From Fremontodendron californicum (Eukaryota; Streptophyta; Magnoliopsida; Malvales; Malvaceae): 64,000 bases of DNA. How positions within the stretch are numbered: the stretch's first letter is position 1; every line of letters starts with the position of its first letter. Positions 14,054 through 26,896 of this stretch are shown piece after piece. Location of the stretch: the NCBI GenBank assembly GCA_030761205.1, contig JAULJL010000003.1:3224001-3288000 (forward strand), read 5' to 3'. Position numbers and translations under genes: made by a program. Below the pieces are notes generated by a model. The model did no database searches. It saw nothing but the letters and a program-made list of their open reading frames with translations, and was not told where the DNA came from.

Positions 14054-14661
14054 TTTGACGACGTATGCATTTCAATTTGATTATTAAGAGTTACTTAGAG
14101 AATGCCTTCAGTGTCAGTAATGCTATACTTAGAAGCCCATGTTAAATGGAAATAAAAAACCAATAATGAAAAGCTATTATTGTGAACAGGTCCTTACTGT
14201 TTTTTACTCCCAGAATAACAAAAAACTTTGAATTTTATAACAATTAACAAAAGCTTTTAAATTCTTTTTTCCGCATTTTATTGGGGTTTTTCTTTTCAAG
14301 TGAACATGAAATATAAAATTCAGTATATTTTAAGTTCTTTTTTCTTCTTACTAAATTCTAACACTCTGGTTAGAAAGTAAAGAGAAAAGAAGAAAAATAC
14401 TTTAATCTAATGATTTTTGGTTGATAACACGTCACATATTGTTATAAGTTCCTAGCCATTAAATTAGATTTTTTTTTTTCTTCCTTCTCTTTCTTTCCTA
14501 TCAAACGGACCTTAACACGACCCTCTGGAGTAATTAGAGATTCCTTTTGGGCCACTTAATACCAGTACTTTATAAAAGTTTATTTTCTGGTGACAGACAG
14601 AAACCAGAGGACAACGGCCCAGCCAGATTGGTGGGATATTTCATGCTGGGATGGCTAATAC
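14054..14661. other. Intergenic, no gene seen
   Basis: AT-rich with poly-pyrimidine runs. It lies upstream of the tRNA and contains no supported feature. Confidence 0.5.
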
Positions 14662-15234
14662 TAGGGGTGAGTTCGGTTCGGGTCGGTTATTTCGGATTTT
14701 ACAAATCGAATCGAGAAATTCGATTTTTCTAAATGGGTAACCGAAACCGAACCGCAATAGCCAAAAGATTGGTTATAACCGAACCGTCGTATCTCGATTC
14801 GGTTCGGTTATCGGTTTTCCATATTTTTTTGGGCTTTTTGAGCTTTTGAAAATTTGGGCTTTATTACATTCTATTTTAATAGGTTATTTATGCCTAACAT
14901 GCTATTTACACAATCAAAGTATCTTAGTTTTTAAAATTTTTAAAAATTATCTTTTTTTTTATCGTATTTTTAATTTTTTTTCTTCACTAATTTAGAAATA
15001 AAATATTTATTTTTATATTATAAAAGTAAAAAAATAATTAAAAAATTAATTAAAAAATAAAATTCGGTTCGGTTCTATTAATTGCGGTTTTTGAACTTAT
15101 GAACCAAAAACCGAACTGAACCGAAAAAATTGAACTAATAACCGAACCAAATTTTAACCGAATTAAAAAAAACCGAACCGAACACTACGATTCGGATCGG
15201 TTTTCGGTTTTCTCGATTTTTTTGCTCAGCCCTA
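14662..15234. mobile_element. hAT-type MITE, 573 bp (CGGTT-rich)
   Basis: The ends are TAGGGGTGAG and CTCAGCCCTA. The flanks GCTAATAC and TCTAATAC match at 7 of 8 positions, a hAT-like 8-bp duplication. Both arms consist of repeated TTCGGTTCGG and CCGAACCGAA words that can pair along most of the element, around an AT-rich core. It has no coding capacity. Confidence 0.8.
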
Positions 15235-15339
15235 TCTAATACCGTCCTTCGTCTTGTCTATCGCCCTTGGTCGTTAGCGGATGTATAATAATAATAAAAC
15301 ACATTTTCGTAAAAATCTGAATATTAATTTGACTAAAAT

Positions 15340-15605
15340 AACAAAAAAAAAAAAACCCCTTTAAAATTTATCACTTTATCTCAATAAGTCTCTGTACTTT
15401 TATTCCACCCAAATAAATCATTAACTTTTAATTTGTATCCAAATAAATTCTTAATCTTTTAATTTATATACTTAAATAAATCCTTAACATAAATCAACAT
15501 TTTATTTGAAATAAAAAATTTATTTGGATACAAATAAAAGAATAAATGTTTATTTGAGTATAATAAAAATATAATTAATTATTTAAGAAAAATGAAATAG
15601 TTTTA
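15340..15605. repeat. Dispersed foldback repeat (family D)
   Basis: Repeated words such as CCAAATAAATTCTTAATC on the left are mirrored by ATTTATTTGGATACAAATAA on the right. The same family occurs at 58700-58787 plus 59251-59400, where another element interrupts it. No clear target duplication was found. Confidence 0.5.
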
Positions 15606-16720
15606 GAGATTTTTTTTAATATTTAGTCAAATAATTTTGACACGAACACGGCTGAAAAGAACTGCTGCCACTCCCACCCACCATCATCCTTTTGCATCAA
15701 TGACCCTGCCTGCACTTGAAAGATAATCACTACAGAGAACACAGGACAACGCAATATCAAGCAACCATCAACCATGCCAATATATGTGGAAAATTGCAGG
15801 CTTTACCTTTTTCTCACACAAATAAGCTCCCTTTCAACACAGTACAGTTACTCATGTGCGTGTTTAATAGCTCTTTATTTTTTAGGAAATATTTTACAAA
15901 ATTGAGTAATGAAAATTTTTAAGACATCATGGAAGGAAAACATAGGAAACATTGCAAGTGGATTTTTTTATTAAAAAAAAAATTGAAAAAAGTAACCCAG
16001 CCCAGCGAGAAAAAAAAAATACTCAAAGCAAAATTCTTTTTCTTTCCTTCCATTTTGAAAAAAAAAAGAAAAAAGAAAAAAAGAGATAACTTTCGAATCT
16101 TGATATATAAAATATTAATCCAATTCTCAGAATCAGATTAATAATGAATTAGAAGATATTAAACATATTTGGAAAACAGACTGAGCATTTTAAGGGATTA
16201 CTTTGCATTCTAACTGATGTCAGTTATGATCATGACACTGATAATTAAAATCACAAAGCAAAAGGGAAAAAAAAAAAAAAACCTTTCGGTGGCTAAAATT
16301 ATTTTATAGACGTAAATTGATGCCATGCAAATGGAAGTATAGGAAATAACAATACATATGAACTGATATAGGGCGTGTTTTTTGGCCCATTGTTTGAAGC
16401 CCAAGACCTAGACTGCTCGCATTTCAAAGTACGACCTTTTAGCAACATCAAAAAGCACCGGGTGACCATGTTACAAAAATGGATCACAAAATAAAGTTGT
16501 ACTAAAACCATGTATACCCGAAGAAATTTTTTATTTTGAAAAAAGTGTTTTAAAAGAAAAAAAAAAAAAGTAAGGAAAGAAGAATTAGGTAATTTTTAAA
16601 TGATAGTATTTTTTTTTTAATATAAAAGTATGTAGGTGACTAATGTTATTGCTTTAAGTAATTTCATTAAAAGTTAATGTTTAACTAATTCGTAAAATCA
16701 ACTTAGTCGTGTACTTTAAT
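15606..16720. other. Intergenic, no gene seen
   Basis: Contains A-rich tracts and short unconvincing open frames. Nothing recognisable was found on either strand. Confidence 0.45.
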
Positions 16721-18152
16721 ATTAACTAAATTATATCTTACTCACTCTGCAGTGAAAAAAAATAAATTAAAAGAAAATTAAAAAATACAAGAAAAAATAA
16801 GTGAAAAAAAAAGTTATGTAATTACAAATACTGAATTTTAAAATATAAAAAATTAGTCCAGTGATTTTCACTTTTTAGAAAAATAAAAATAAAAATATAA
16901 TCCTATTAATATATAATATTGATATTAATAATTTTATTTTTTTATACTCTCTCAACTGAGTTACTGTCAAAAGTTTTATATATAATATAAATATACATAT
17001 TTCAATATTAGCATTTGACACCCCAAAATATGAGATTTTTATATATAAAAAAAAAAATGAGTGGATTTTGTAATTTTTTAAATAAAATATATTTTTTATT
17101 TCACGACCAAACTCAGCCATAAACTTTATTTATTAATATGAATCTAGATTAACTAAATTATATCTTACTCAGTAGTGAAAAAAAAATGAAAGAAAATTAG
17201 AAAATGCAGGAAAAAATAAATGAAAAAAAAAAGAAGAAAAAAATTAAGTAATTACAAATACTGAATTTTAAAATATAAAAAATTAGTCAAGTAATTTTCA
17301 TTTTTAAAAAAAATAAAAATACTAATATAATCCTATTAATATATAATATTGATAGTAATAATATTGATAGTAATAAATATACATATTTCAATATTAGCAT
17401 TTGACACCAAGGTAATCGGTATCGAACTCGGTACGTACCGGTTTTAAGGTAAAACCAAAAAAATACCAATAGTTTACTGTTTCAATTTTTGTATTGGTTG
17501 TACCAACCTGTACCGATTTGTACTAACTAATACCAATCAATACCGATACGAACCAATTCATATAGGTTGGTACAAAATTTTAATTTTTTTTCATTTATTT
17601 AATTGTCTTAAATCAATTTATAATGTTTTCTCTATCATCATCATTTTTATTCTTTTTCATAATTATATTTAAAAATAAATATATTTATTAAATTAATCTA
17701 TTAAACTTAATTAATAATAATTTATTATATATTTTTATATTTATTTGAGGTTTAAAAATTTTGAATATTAAATATTTAAAATTTTATATTTACATATAAA
17801 TATATATTTTATGTAAGTAATTGAAGTATATTTGCATATGTATATGATATATATTTTATTATGAAACTTGAAAATATGTTATATATATGAAAAAAAAAAT
17901 ATATATTTGAAAAATATCGGTAAACTCAAACGATACGCCGAAACACACCGGTACCGATACCGGTACGTGCCAGTACCAGAACAAAAACGATACATCCACC
18001 AGTACGATACTGACTACCTTGTTTGACAATATGAGATTTTTTTTATAAAAAAAAAAAATGAGTGAATTTTGTAATTTTTAAAATAAAATGTATTTTTTAT
18101 TTCACGACCAAAGTCAGCCATAAACTTTAAAAATAATACGAATCTAGATTAT
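16721..18152. repeat. Tandem duplication of an AT-rich unit (about 430 bp)
   Basis: Copy 1 spans 16721-17147 and copy 2 begins at 17148, both starting ATTAACTAAATTATATCTTA. Copy 2 is interrupted by the hAT-type element at 17408-18021 and lacks an internal stretch present in copy 1 around 16930-16985. After the insertion the unit resumes with TTTGACAA and ends at about 18152. A short third piece (CATAAACTTTATTAATAGTA) lies near 18174-18195. Confidence 0.75.
17408..18021 (+). mobile_element. hAT-type MITE, 614 bp (CAAGGTA family)
   Basis: The ends are CAAGGTAATC and GACTACCTTG. The flanks TTTGACAC and TTTGACAA match at 7 of 8 positions. Because it sits inside one copy of a tandem duplication, the other copy at about 17010 shows the uninterrupted sequence, which confirms the insertion. 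The arms are rich in GGTACCGATACC-like words. An inverted-orientation relative lies at 59877-60457. Confidence 0.85.
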
Positions 18153-19049
18153 TAAATAGGCTTCCAAACACAATCATAAACTTTATTAATAGTATGGATC
18201 TAGATTATTATGTAGGTACCCTTAAACCAGGATGATACAGTAGAATGCTCAGCTAAAATATCAGTTTTTTTTCTTTGGGCAGAAAAATATCCTTAATAGC
18301 CAGTTAGCCGCCCACGTCGGGCGTTTGAACCTTTTTTTTTTTTTTTTTTTTTTATGGTACTATAAATTAAGACTTGTGAATTGTTATGCTCCAATTAGCC
18401 ACTAATAATATGAGAGACTGTTGAAAACAAAAACAAAAAAAACCTTGATCAGCTCCTATGATAGCTGAATTAGTAGTATTTATCAAGTTGCTATATAGAG
18501 TGCACAGATGCAACTTGGTGAAGATAAATTAACTGGCCATTAGGGGTCTCATTTTTATATTTTCTTCTCTTCTTTCTTGGAAAAGGAAACATACCTTTAC
18601 CAGCTTCATCAATTTCTGAATGTCTGGGCAAAGCATAAAGCATCCCAACCTAAAATTTAACTTTACGCAATGCAAAGGCTCCTCTGGTCAAAACTTTTCT
18701 ATTTCTTGCCTCCACAGCACAAGCTAGAAATAGAAACATGGTTAGTAGAAAGATACTTAAAAAATAATCCATGAAGCTACTGTCCAAAAGCTGACCAATC
18801 AACTAGATCTGTGTCAAAGAAAACCAACAGAGAATCAAAATTAGATATGGGAACATCCCCGAGTTCATTCGGTGCAAGGTGCTGAACCCGTACTCTAACC
18901 AGATAAAAAGCAATATAATGGAACTAGTAGTAAACCAAGTTAATACATTTACCTCACTGGAAAGGAAACTAGTACCATATTTATCAACTAATTTCTGCTA
19001 TGCAACTTCATATACACATTTACCTCAAACATCAGACTTGTTGCTTGTT
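18153..19049. other. Region downstream of the E3 ligase gene (3' UTR and flank)
   Basis: Contains a 20-plus-nt poly-T run near 18332-18353. No coding sequence was recognised. The first few hundred bases beyond the stop codon at 19050 are probably 3' UTR. Confidence 0.45.
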
Positions 19050-22000
19050 TTAGTAAACCCTTTTCCTTTTATGATGTTGATAGTTCTCTTCATTGTCTTC
19101 ATCTGACCTGCTGGCCATCTGCCACCTATCATGACTTAATTCATCGCGTGCTGGTTTTGCTTTATGCCCAGAATGCCTGGAACTTTGGCCAGAATCTTTC
19201 TCCCTTCTCTTCTTTTTCTGGTCAGTTGAATGGTTCGGTTCCGAACTGGATTCAGAATGATTGTAATGTTTCTGATGCTGTCTCTCAGCATCATGCTTAA
19301 CTATTTTTCTTTTACTATCTTTCTCTTTATTAGTTGGGGAGTAGATCCAACTAGAATCATTGTCACACCGCTCTCTTCTTCGGTCATTGCGCTTTTTGGA
19401 GCTCCTATGACCATGCTTATGCCTCTCCTCAGAGTGCCAGCTGGAGCTACTGGGCATATCATCAACTTCAGACCTCGACCTCTCTGAGTGATGATAGGGC
19501 TTCGGATTTTGTCCAGCAACTTGAGAACTGCTCTTATGCCTTTCATCATCAGAATAAACATCATCAACGGTATGTGAATGCCAACGTTTCATAAGTGACT
19601 TTTTGTTAAAGCTGTCTTCAGAGTAGCTTGCGCTCCTTTCCCTATCAGGATAATTTTTTTTGTCACATGGTCTTTCTGCCTCATCATATTGACATCTTTT
19701 AACATCATCCTCATCATAGAAGTGTTTTCTGAAGCATAGAAAATTCGCATATTAAAGATCAGCATATAAGAACAAATATGAAAAAAGAATTACAATTTAA
19801 GCGTTGACAATGATCTGAATGCAACTTTCCATGTCAAATTTTTAAAGAGAAAAAGAGGGGTTTTGTTGCAACTTTCAGATTATCTTCCCAAAATAAGATT
19901 AGTTGAAAGTCCAACAAAGAATAAACTTTAAAACAGAAGAACATCCTGAAAAAGCATTTCATTCACCAAAAATAAAAGAAAGTAGTCATACAACGTAAAA
20001 ATTCTAATTATTCAGACGCAAAGTTGTTGCTTAATATGGAAAAGATTTATACCTCATGACATTCTCACTTGTAAACTGGTGTCTCTTATCATAATCTTGA
20101 ACATCCAACTCTGAAGGAAATAGGTGGTGGTCTATATTATTTTTCATTGCAGCTGCTATGCCTCCCATCCTTGTAAATCCCCTACAAAATGCCCCAGTAT
20201 CAAAACCAGACACATAACTGTGATAAATGAAATACATGTTATAGAAGGACTATAAAAAAATAAATGGACTTACCCAAAGGCAGGTGACCCGCCAAACATA
20301 GATGGCATGTATGCGGGAACAGGAAAAGGTGCAGCAGGAATCACTGTTGCATTGAAGGGCATCATCCCAGAGAGGCCATATGGGTTTGCAAATGGCCTTA
20401 TATGTGGAAAGGGTGGTCCATTCCAGTATGGTGATACATAACCAGGCATTGCTCCGGGAAACACAGCATTTCCTACAAACCCAATAAGTTATAAACAAAA
20501 AATGAGCCTTGCAAGGTAAATAAGAACAAAAATAATGACAGCAAAATGTCTGGCATTTACCTCTTTGAAGCATAAGATGTGGACTGGAAACAGCTGGGCA
20601 ATCTCTCCTCAAATGACCAGGAGAACCACACATGTAGCAGGCACGGTCCCCCTAAATTCAATCAGGCAAATCAAAATTCCATATTACTATCATTTGAATT
20701 ATTGCAATTATGTAATAAACAAATAACTGGCTTGAAAGTTAATCAGGACACTGCAAAAAAGGAGTTCAACTTTATGCAACACGATGCTTAACACCATTTT
20801 GCAGAAACTTAAAAACTGAGTATATGGAACAACATTAATGATTAATGATGTATGGCAGGGCACTTGGACCCAGAAGAATAGCACAAAATTAAGACACATC
20901 AGACGGGTAACATATGCATAATTGTTATCAAAACAGCCCATCAAAGATATATTCTAGAATGAATTTTATGCATATATATAGCATGCTGCATGCTTAGGCA
21001 TGTCGAGTAATGATTAAATTCAGTTCAAGAAGATGATAGACAAATATATCACCTTTTTGAGTCTTCCAATCTCCACATAACTCTTCTCTGCATCTGCTAG
21101 TAACACCAAGTTAGTCAGAACACAGGAGACATAAACAGATATCATGTCTACATTAGAGTTGGGAAAGTCTCTAAATAATGTTAAATGTTCTACCTGCAGT
21201 GTTAACCCACAATGCCCTCTTCTTCTTGACATTGGATTCAGCTGTAGTTACACAAGAAAAAGAGTTAGAATTCCAAGAATGGAGAATATAGATAATAAAA
21301 TCAGATATAATGAAGTAGTGATATTAAAAGCAATATATTTGGCATCATGTTTTGTATCTTAAGCTGCTAGAAGCTAAAAGACTGTAGTCATAGAATCATT
21401 AGATAAATAGCTTGAGTATTTCTACACAATTATACCTTCCTCATTAATGGGCTGGTTTTCGCCCTGGAAATCAGAAAAACCTTCCAGATCCTCAGGTTGT
21501 TGCCCCATCTTGTGAACAGGCAATTTAGGGATTTTATCTTTGAGCAAATGATTACCATTGACATGAGAACCTGTGCCACTTATCGATTCTGCAGGAACCT
21601 GATTGGACCCCCTCCCTGTTGCAAAGGGAGGAGGCAACTCTGCTCCTCTTTGAAGGACAGAGACAGCACAAGAAACATCTTTCACTTGAATTCCTGATTC
21701 TCCATCTGTTTTTGGATTATTAAGCAATTATTCACTGTCCTGGGAACAGTGTAAGAAGAAAAGAGAGAGAAAAAAAGTCGAGAATATATTATTTTCATAC
21801 CTGGAGCATATCGATGTAAAGCATTTTCTGAACCATTAATAAGAATTTGGGACTTCAGGAAACGCTCAATGGCTTGCCTCAGTGACAAATTTGGTAACAA
21901 ATCCTCCACCTTGCATTTGGTAGAAAAGCATTTGGGACACCTTGCCTTCTCAACTAGCGCATGACGAATGCCTGCAACCAACCAAACACCATCATCAGGA

Positions 22001-24475
22001 AAACTGACAGGTGGAAACAGTAAGGAACCTTATCAAACTAAAATTTCATATAAGAAACAAGTATTCTGGAGCTACAGACCATTTTGTACCCAAATTTTCT
22101 CCCACTATTAATACAATTTAAGAAGTATCCGCTTACAATGCATAGAAAAAGGAATATGCAAAGATATCCTGAAGTCAACCAACTACACCACACAATACTT
22201 ACATTTCTCGCAGAAACTGTGCTGGCAGCAGGGTATCATAACAGCCTCCTTAAAGAATGTGTCGCAAAGAGAGCATTCCAGCTCCGACGGAAAATTAGCA
22301 GTTTGGATTGCTGGAAAACTGGCAATAACCACTCTTTCAACAACCATAGAACATTTGGAAGTAAAAAAGAAAAAAAAAAAAAAAAAAAAAAAAAAAGACA
22401 GATCTTGATACTAAATAATGACAATAAGATAACTGAGGGTGTAAGTAACTAAAGCTCTTACTCAGACAGTTTAGTATTCAGTTCAATGTCAGGTTTTGAT
22501 TTTGTCTCTGGCGCATTCTGACCTGATATTAAAATAGCAGCATGGTAAGTCAAAATTAAAAAAAAAAAAAAAGAAAAAGAGGCCCTCCATATTAAGAAGG
22601 GGTAGCCAAAGGAAAATGAAACATTTTACACCTTGTGGAATGGCCTCACTGATGTCACTCACTTCAAATTTATGACATTCTACCACAGGTTGCTGAGAGA
22701 ACCTGAAAGCAGAAAAAAAATCTATTTATAAGAGAAAGAATAATAATACTGGTTCTATACTAACAAATCATAAATATACTGATAATTGATCAAAATCTCT
22801 TAAAGAAACTAGAAATGCAAGGATTGATACCTTTTTAATTGGATATGAGTCGCTTCATCACCAATACAAAATTTGTTCTCAACATCAAGATCAATGCCAG
22901 ATAAGTTTCCCTCAGGTACAGGGCATAATTCTGCTCCAAAGTCATCGAAGTTGACAGTTTCGACATTCTGTAAAATATATGTTATGCCACCATTTAAAAA
23001 AAGTTCCAAACTAAAATAAGCAGAAAACCTTATTTTAAGGTCCGCATATATTATGTACTAGAAAAGTTTGTAGTTCTTCATCCATCTTGAATTTCACTGA
23101 CTTACAAAAATTGAAGTAGTAGAATAACTATAGCTTAAAAATAAGCAGTGAACATAGTGTAAAACTTCAGGCCAAACCAAATTGAAAAAAAGATAATGTA
23201 AAAAAACTTATTTCTCATCTCATTACTCGTAAATAAAATGAAAACTACCAAAATATCAATTCTAAATCTATTTATTACATATCAACATAAAATTATGCAA
23301 TAATTATCTCCTAAGGCAAACAATTGCAATCAATAGCAGACATAAAACTCACCTCCAGATGAGAGGTTTTGCTAATATTCACGTCTGTGGTAGCAAATTT
23401 TTTGCATGAGCCAAAGCGTGCCCTGCACAGAATTAGCATTGTAGGTAAGGAACCAAGATAGGATGTCACATAGTAAAATTTGAACATAAAATTAAAATCA
23501 ACTTAAAGGGTACTAACCCTGCAGGAACTCTCTTTATGATCACACTCGAACCACAAGGAATTTGAAAATCTTCATCCACGTACTCTGCATTAAATCCATC
23601 AAACAACCAAAGTAGTTGTCAACCAATCAGTCTAAGCCTATGCTGAAACCAGAGTAGTTAAGGTGTGCGCCTTGGTGCCATGTCTTAGCACCGGGCAACA
23701 AAAGAGCCTCAGTCATTTTGGGCAAGGCACATTTGATCAGAAGCACGCCTGGTGCGTCTAAGCACACTTTTCTATAAGGTGGTAGGCACAAAAAAGCACG
23801 ATTGATTAAAGTTCTCTTTAATTTTTATTTTTTTTCATTAATTGTACCTCTAATAGTAAAAAAAAAAAAATGAGACAACATCAAACTTTTTACTTCTCAT
23901 TATTTGGGTATTCAACATTGTACATGGAACCATAAAAAAAATCATGCATATTGGCCAACAAAAGAAAAGGAAAAAACTTGTATATTTTGTAGGAAAAACT
24001 GAACTAATCTTTAGGGTTTATTATCAAATTTATATATCTTAAGCTTATTTTATATACATAGACAGACAGACACAAAAAACATACATATACATATTGCGCC
24101 TGAGGCAATATAAGGGTTCTTACGCCCTTGACAAGATTGGCTACGAAAAATATTCAATCCTCCGTTTGAAGTTCCAGTTCCATGTAATTCATTACCTTAC
24201 TATAACTATAAACTTGATTTATACGTTAATTTTGGATTCCTAGATAACGTGAAGAGAAAGCAACCAAACAGAGAATAAAATTAAAGCAGAGAGAGCGAGA
24301 GGTGACCTTGACCGGAGATAGGGTCAGAGAAGAGGAGATCGAAATCTTGGCAAAGATTGAGTTTCTTGTTTTGGACGATACTGGATTTGAGATCACGAAC
24401 CGAAATCGAAGGCTGGCCTCCAATGTCGACCGAGTCGTAATTGGGCGAGCTTCTGAATTTGAAGCGGACCGACAT
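19050..24475 (-). CDS. DWNN/RING/CCHC E3 ubiquitin ligase, RBBP6/PQT3-like
   Basis: A probable nuclear RING E3 ligase of the RBBP6 family; Arabidopsis relatives include PARAQUAT TOLERANCE 3. Fifteen coding exons: 24307-24475, 23518-23584, 23353-23422, 22831-22967, 22632-22702, 22462-22522, 22203-22318, 21801-21971, 21436-21705, 21194-21241, 21053-21093, 20561-20651, 20274-20472, 20053-20181 and 19050-19728. They total 2,319 nt, giving 772 aa. A ubiquitin-like DWNN domain (MSVRFKFRSS to IIKRVPAG) occupies about residues 1-79. A complete C3HC4 RING follows at C207-C245 (C207, C210, C223, H225, C228, C231, C242, C245), and a CCHC zinc knuckle at C412-x2-C415-x4-H420-x4-C425. A Pro/Met-rich stretch comes next, and the tail of about 200 residues is rich in Ser, Arg, Lys and His, like an SR-type region. 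In exon 7 the upstream AG must be used, because the nearer one gives a stop. Exact family assignment is by recall. Confidence 0.93.
23640..24140. mobile_element. Probable degenerate DNA transposon in intron 1 of the E3 ligase gene
   Basis: The left part has repeated GCGCCTTGGTGCC, GCACGCCTGGTGCG and AAGGCAC words, and the right part ends TTGCGCCTGAGGC ... CTTACGCCCTTGA, around an AT-rich core. GGCGCC-rich foldback arms like these are common in plant hAT-like dispersed repeats. No target duplication was found, so the borders are approximate. Confidence 0.4.
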
Positions 24476-25459
24476 GGCTGAGTTCGAATCGGCGAGTTCA
24501 ATTGTAAACTCAGTTTTCTGGAATAGTCTATCTCGAGAAGGAAGAAAGAAAATACAAGGGCGATCTGGTTATGCGTACGAATCGTGACTTTCTTTGTGAG
24601 AGAATTTGGGGATTTTGTTCGTTTTATAAGTGGGAATCAAGACGGTTTTGTATAACGGGGCGGGTAGCCGGGTAAGAAGAAAGATTACCGATTGTTAATT
24701 TGGGTGTGGAAAGTCACGTGCGATGTGCGTGACATTGGGTTCAATGTTCTTCCCTGTTAGCCAGTTTGCATTTTACGGTGCAAATGTGATTTTTTATTTT
24801 ATTTATTTATTATAAGATAATTAAGAGAGACAAATAATTACTATTAACTAATACACGTATTCTATTATTTTTACTTGAACTTCATGAAAATCTCACACAT
24901 TTACATTTATTACTAATTACTAAATTAGTGAATAATTTGTTAGATAAAAAATAGCAAAAAATTGTAATAGAAAGTTTTATAATTTGTTTCAAATTACTTA
25001 TTTTTATTACTGAATTAATTTTTAAAACGAATAAAAAAAAAACAGTAATATGTAATAAAAATTATAAAATTATTTTACTATTCTTACATGTGGGTTATAT
25101 TATGCCTGAAATTAGCCGAGATTATCATAAACTTCATGTATTCGATCTTAGACTTTTGGGTTTGCTTGTTATGATTAATTCACTTATAGAATAGGCTATA
25201 CAGCATCTATAATATCATAAAGCATTTTTGCTTATTAACCTGGAAAGTTTAATGTTCTAGTTTAGATGATGTGTGTTGGGGAATTCAATTATATGATCTA
25301 CATTTTTAATGCCGTTTTGCTTGGTAAATGATTTTTCTTATAATTTTCATGTTCTAGACCCTCTGTCCATATAGGTAAACTTGGTGACAACGGAACCTAG
25401 AGTTTAATTCAGTTTGTGATTTGATTCATGTAATTACTCTTAAGAATTGATATACCATA
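24476..25459. other. Upstream region of the E3 ligase gene and intergenic DNA
   Basis: The first about 200 bp, including a GC-rich patch at about 24655-24730, is the likely promoter and 5' leader. The remainder is AT-rich without recognisable features. Confidence 0.45.
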
Positions 25460-25467
25460 ACCATAAG

Positions 25468-26348
25468 TAGGGGTGAGCAAAATCCGACTCGACTCGAAAA
25501 AACTGAAAAAAATTCAAATTTCGAATTAAATAGTTCGGTTTATTAGAGTTATTCGGATTTTCGGATCAACTCGACTAAGTAATTTGAGTTATATAGTTTA
25601 GCTAGGATTTGATTTATACAACTCGAATAACTCAAAAATCCGAATAAGATATTTTTATACGACGTCGTTTTACTCATTTGAGTTTGATACTAAGCTTAAG
25701 TTTTGCGTTTTCCTTATTTCTTCTTCCCTTTTTACTCTTTAGCCCATTTTTGTTGGGTCATTTATTTTTGTTGTTTGTCACCATTCAGTAGAAAAATAAA
25801 TCCACATGAGCTGTTAACTGCATACTTATTGTCTTAATGTTTGATCATTCATTTTTTTCCCTTTGAAATTAACAGGTCTAGATTGAAAATTTACATTGAA
25901 TTTTTTGGGTTTCAAAAGGGGAAGGCTATCACTCAATGCTTCATTCAGTTAAAGATTGAAGTTTTTGGTTGATATCATGCACATTACCAAGCTAACCAAA
26001 CGATAAAATTCAAAAGATAATGAATTCTCTTTTCTTAAAAGTCAATAGTAGGTTATTTATTTAGTATGGCAAGTCTTTGATAGTTATATTTATAAGAAAA
26101 GATAGAACAAAAAAAAATGGATATACATGCATTTACAAGATAACAGTAACATGATCTAGTCAATCAACATTTACAAGATAACATTTTAACTCGAATAAAT
26201 TATTCGACTCGACTCGAATTTGTTTTAACTCGACTCGATTCTCTAAAATTTCAAATTGAGTTTGGTTGACAAAATAGGACTCGTCAACTCGATTAATCCG
26301 AATTTCTTTCACTCGACTCGACTCGACTCGATCGAACGCTCACCCCTA
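25468..26348. mobile_element. hAT-type non-autonomous element, 881 bp, perfect 8-bp TSD
   Basis: The ends are TAGGGGTGAGC and GCTCACCCCTA, a perfect 11-bp inverted repeat. They are flanked by perfect ACCATAAG duplications (25460-25467 and 26349-26356). The arms are repeats of ACTCGACTCG. The middle (about 25690-26180) is ordinary unique sequence, so it may be captured filler. No transposase is encoded. Confidence 0.92.
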
Positions 26349-26381
26349 ACCATAAGTTTGAGGTTCGAATTTCAGTATCTA

Positions 26382-26896
26382 TATTTGTTCAAGGATCGGG
26401 TTATCCATTCAAATCCGAAAGTCCATCCGATATTTAAGAGGATTTGGATAAAAATATTAGACCTGAAATATGGACTTGGATAAAAAATAAGATCCGTTTA
26501 AAAAATGAGTCAGGCCTTGACTCTAACAATTAAGGTCTGACTTCCGCTCAAGCTTGTTTTTTATTTATATAATATATTATTTTTATTATATAATTTATAT
26601 CCTATAAAAATATATATAATATTATAGTGTAAACATTTAAAAATATGTTAAATTATCAATGTTTTAAAACTTAATAAAAGAAAAAAAATTATTAAAAATT
26701 AAATAAAAATAACATATTTGTTTTTTTTTTTTAAATAATATGGACGGACCTAAACGGATGTGAACTATCCATTTACAAATATGGACAGATTTGGGCAGAA
26801 TTTGCGATTTATATTTCGGGTCGAGTTTGGACAAATATATGTGATGTTGATATCATACTTAGACCCGACCCAACTCGACGCATGAACATTTTTAAC
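26382..26896 (-). mobile_element. hAT-type element, family A copy (inverted)
   Basis: This is the reverse-orientation relative of the 4346-4900 element, sharing the mirrored words for CATTTACAAATATGGAC and the TATAATATTATAGTGTAAAC core. The flanks carry CAGTATCTA on both sides (26373-26381 and 26897-26905), so the duplication is 8 or 9 bp. It inserted only about 30 bp from the neighbouring hAT element. Confidence 0.75.

Noticed and set aside
13878..14075. 65-codon open frame containing SIPACHAGDPGSIPGNGV
   Set aside because: It is an open frame on the same strand as the tRNA-Asp gene and is simply its sequence read as protein, a familiar artefact.
19301..19567. Minus-strand 88-codon frame within the last E3 ligase exon
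   Set aside because: It is a shifted frame of the Ser/Arg/Lys/His-rich tail; the true frame continues from exon 14 to the stop at 19050.
22203..22318. Use of the nearer acceptor CCAG|CAATCC for exon 7 of the E3 ligase
   Set aside because: It puts exon 7 in a frame with an immediate TAA. The upstream CAG|TTTTCC keeps the RING frame and total length a multiple of three.
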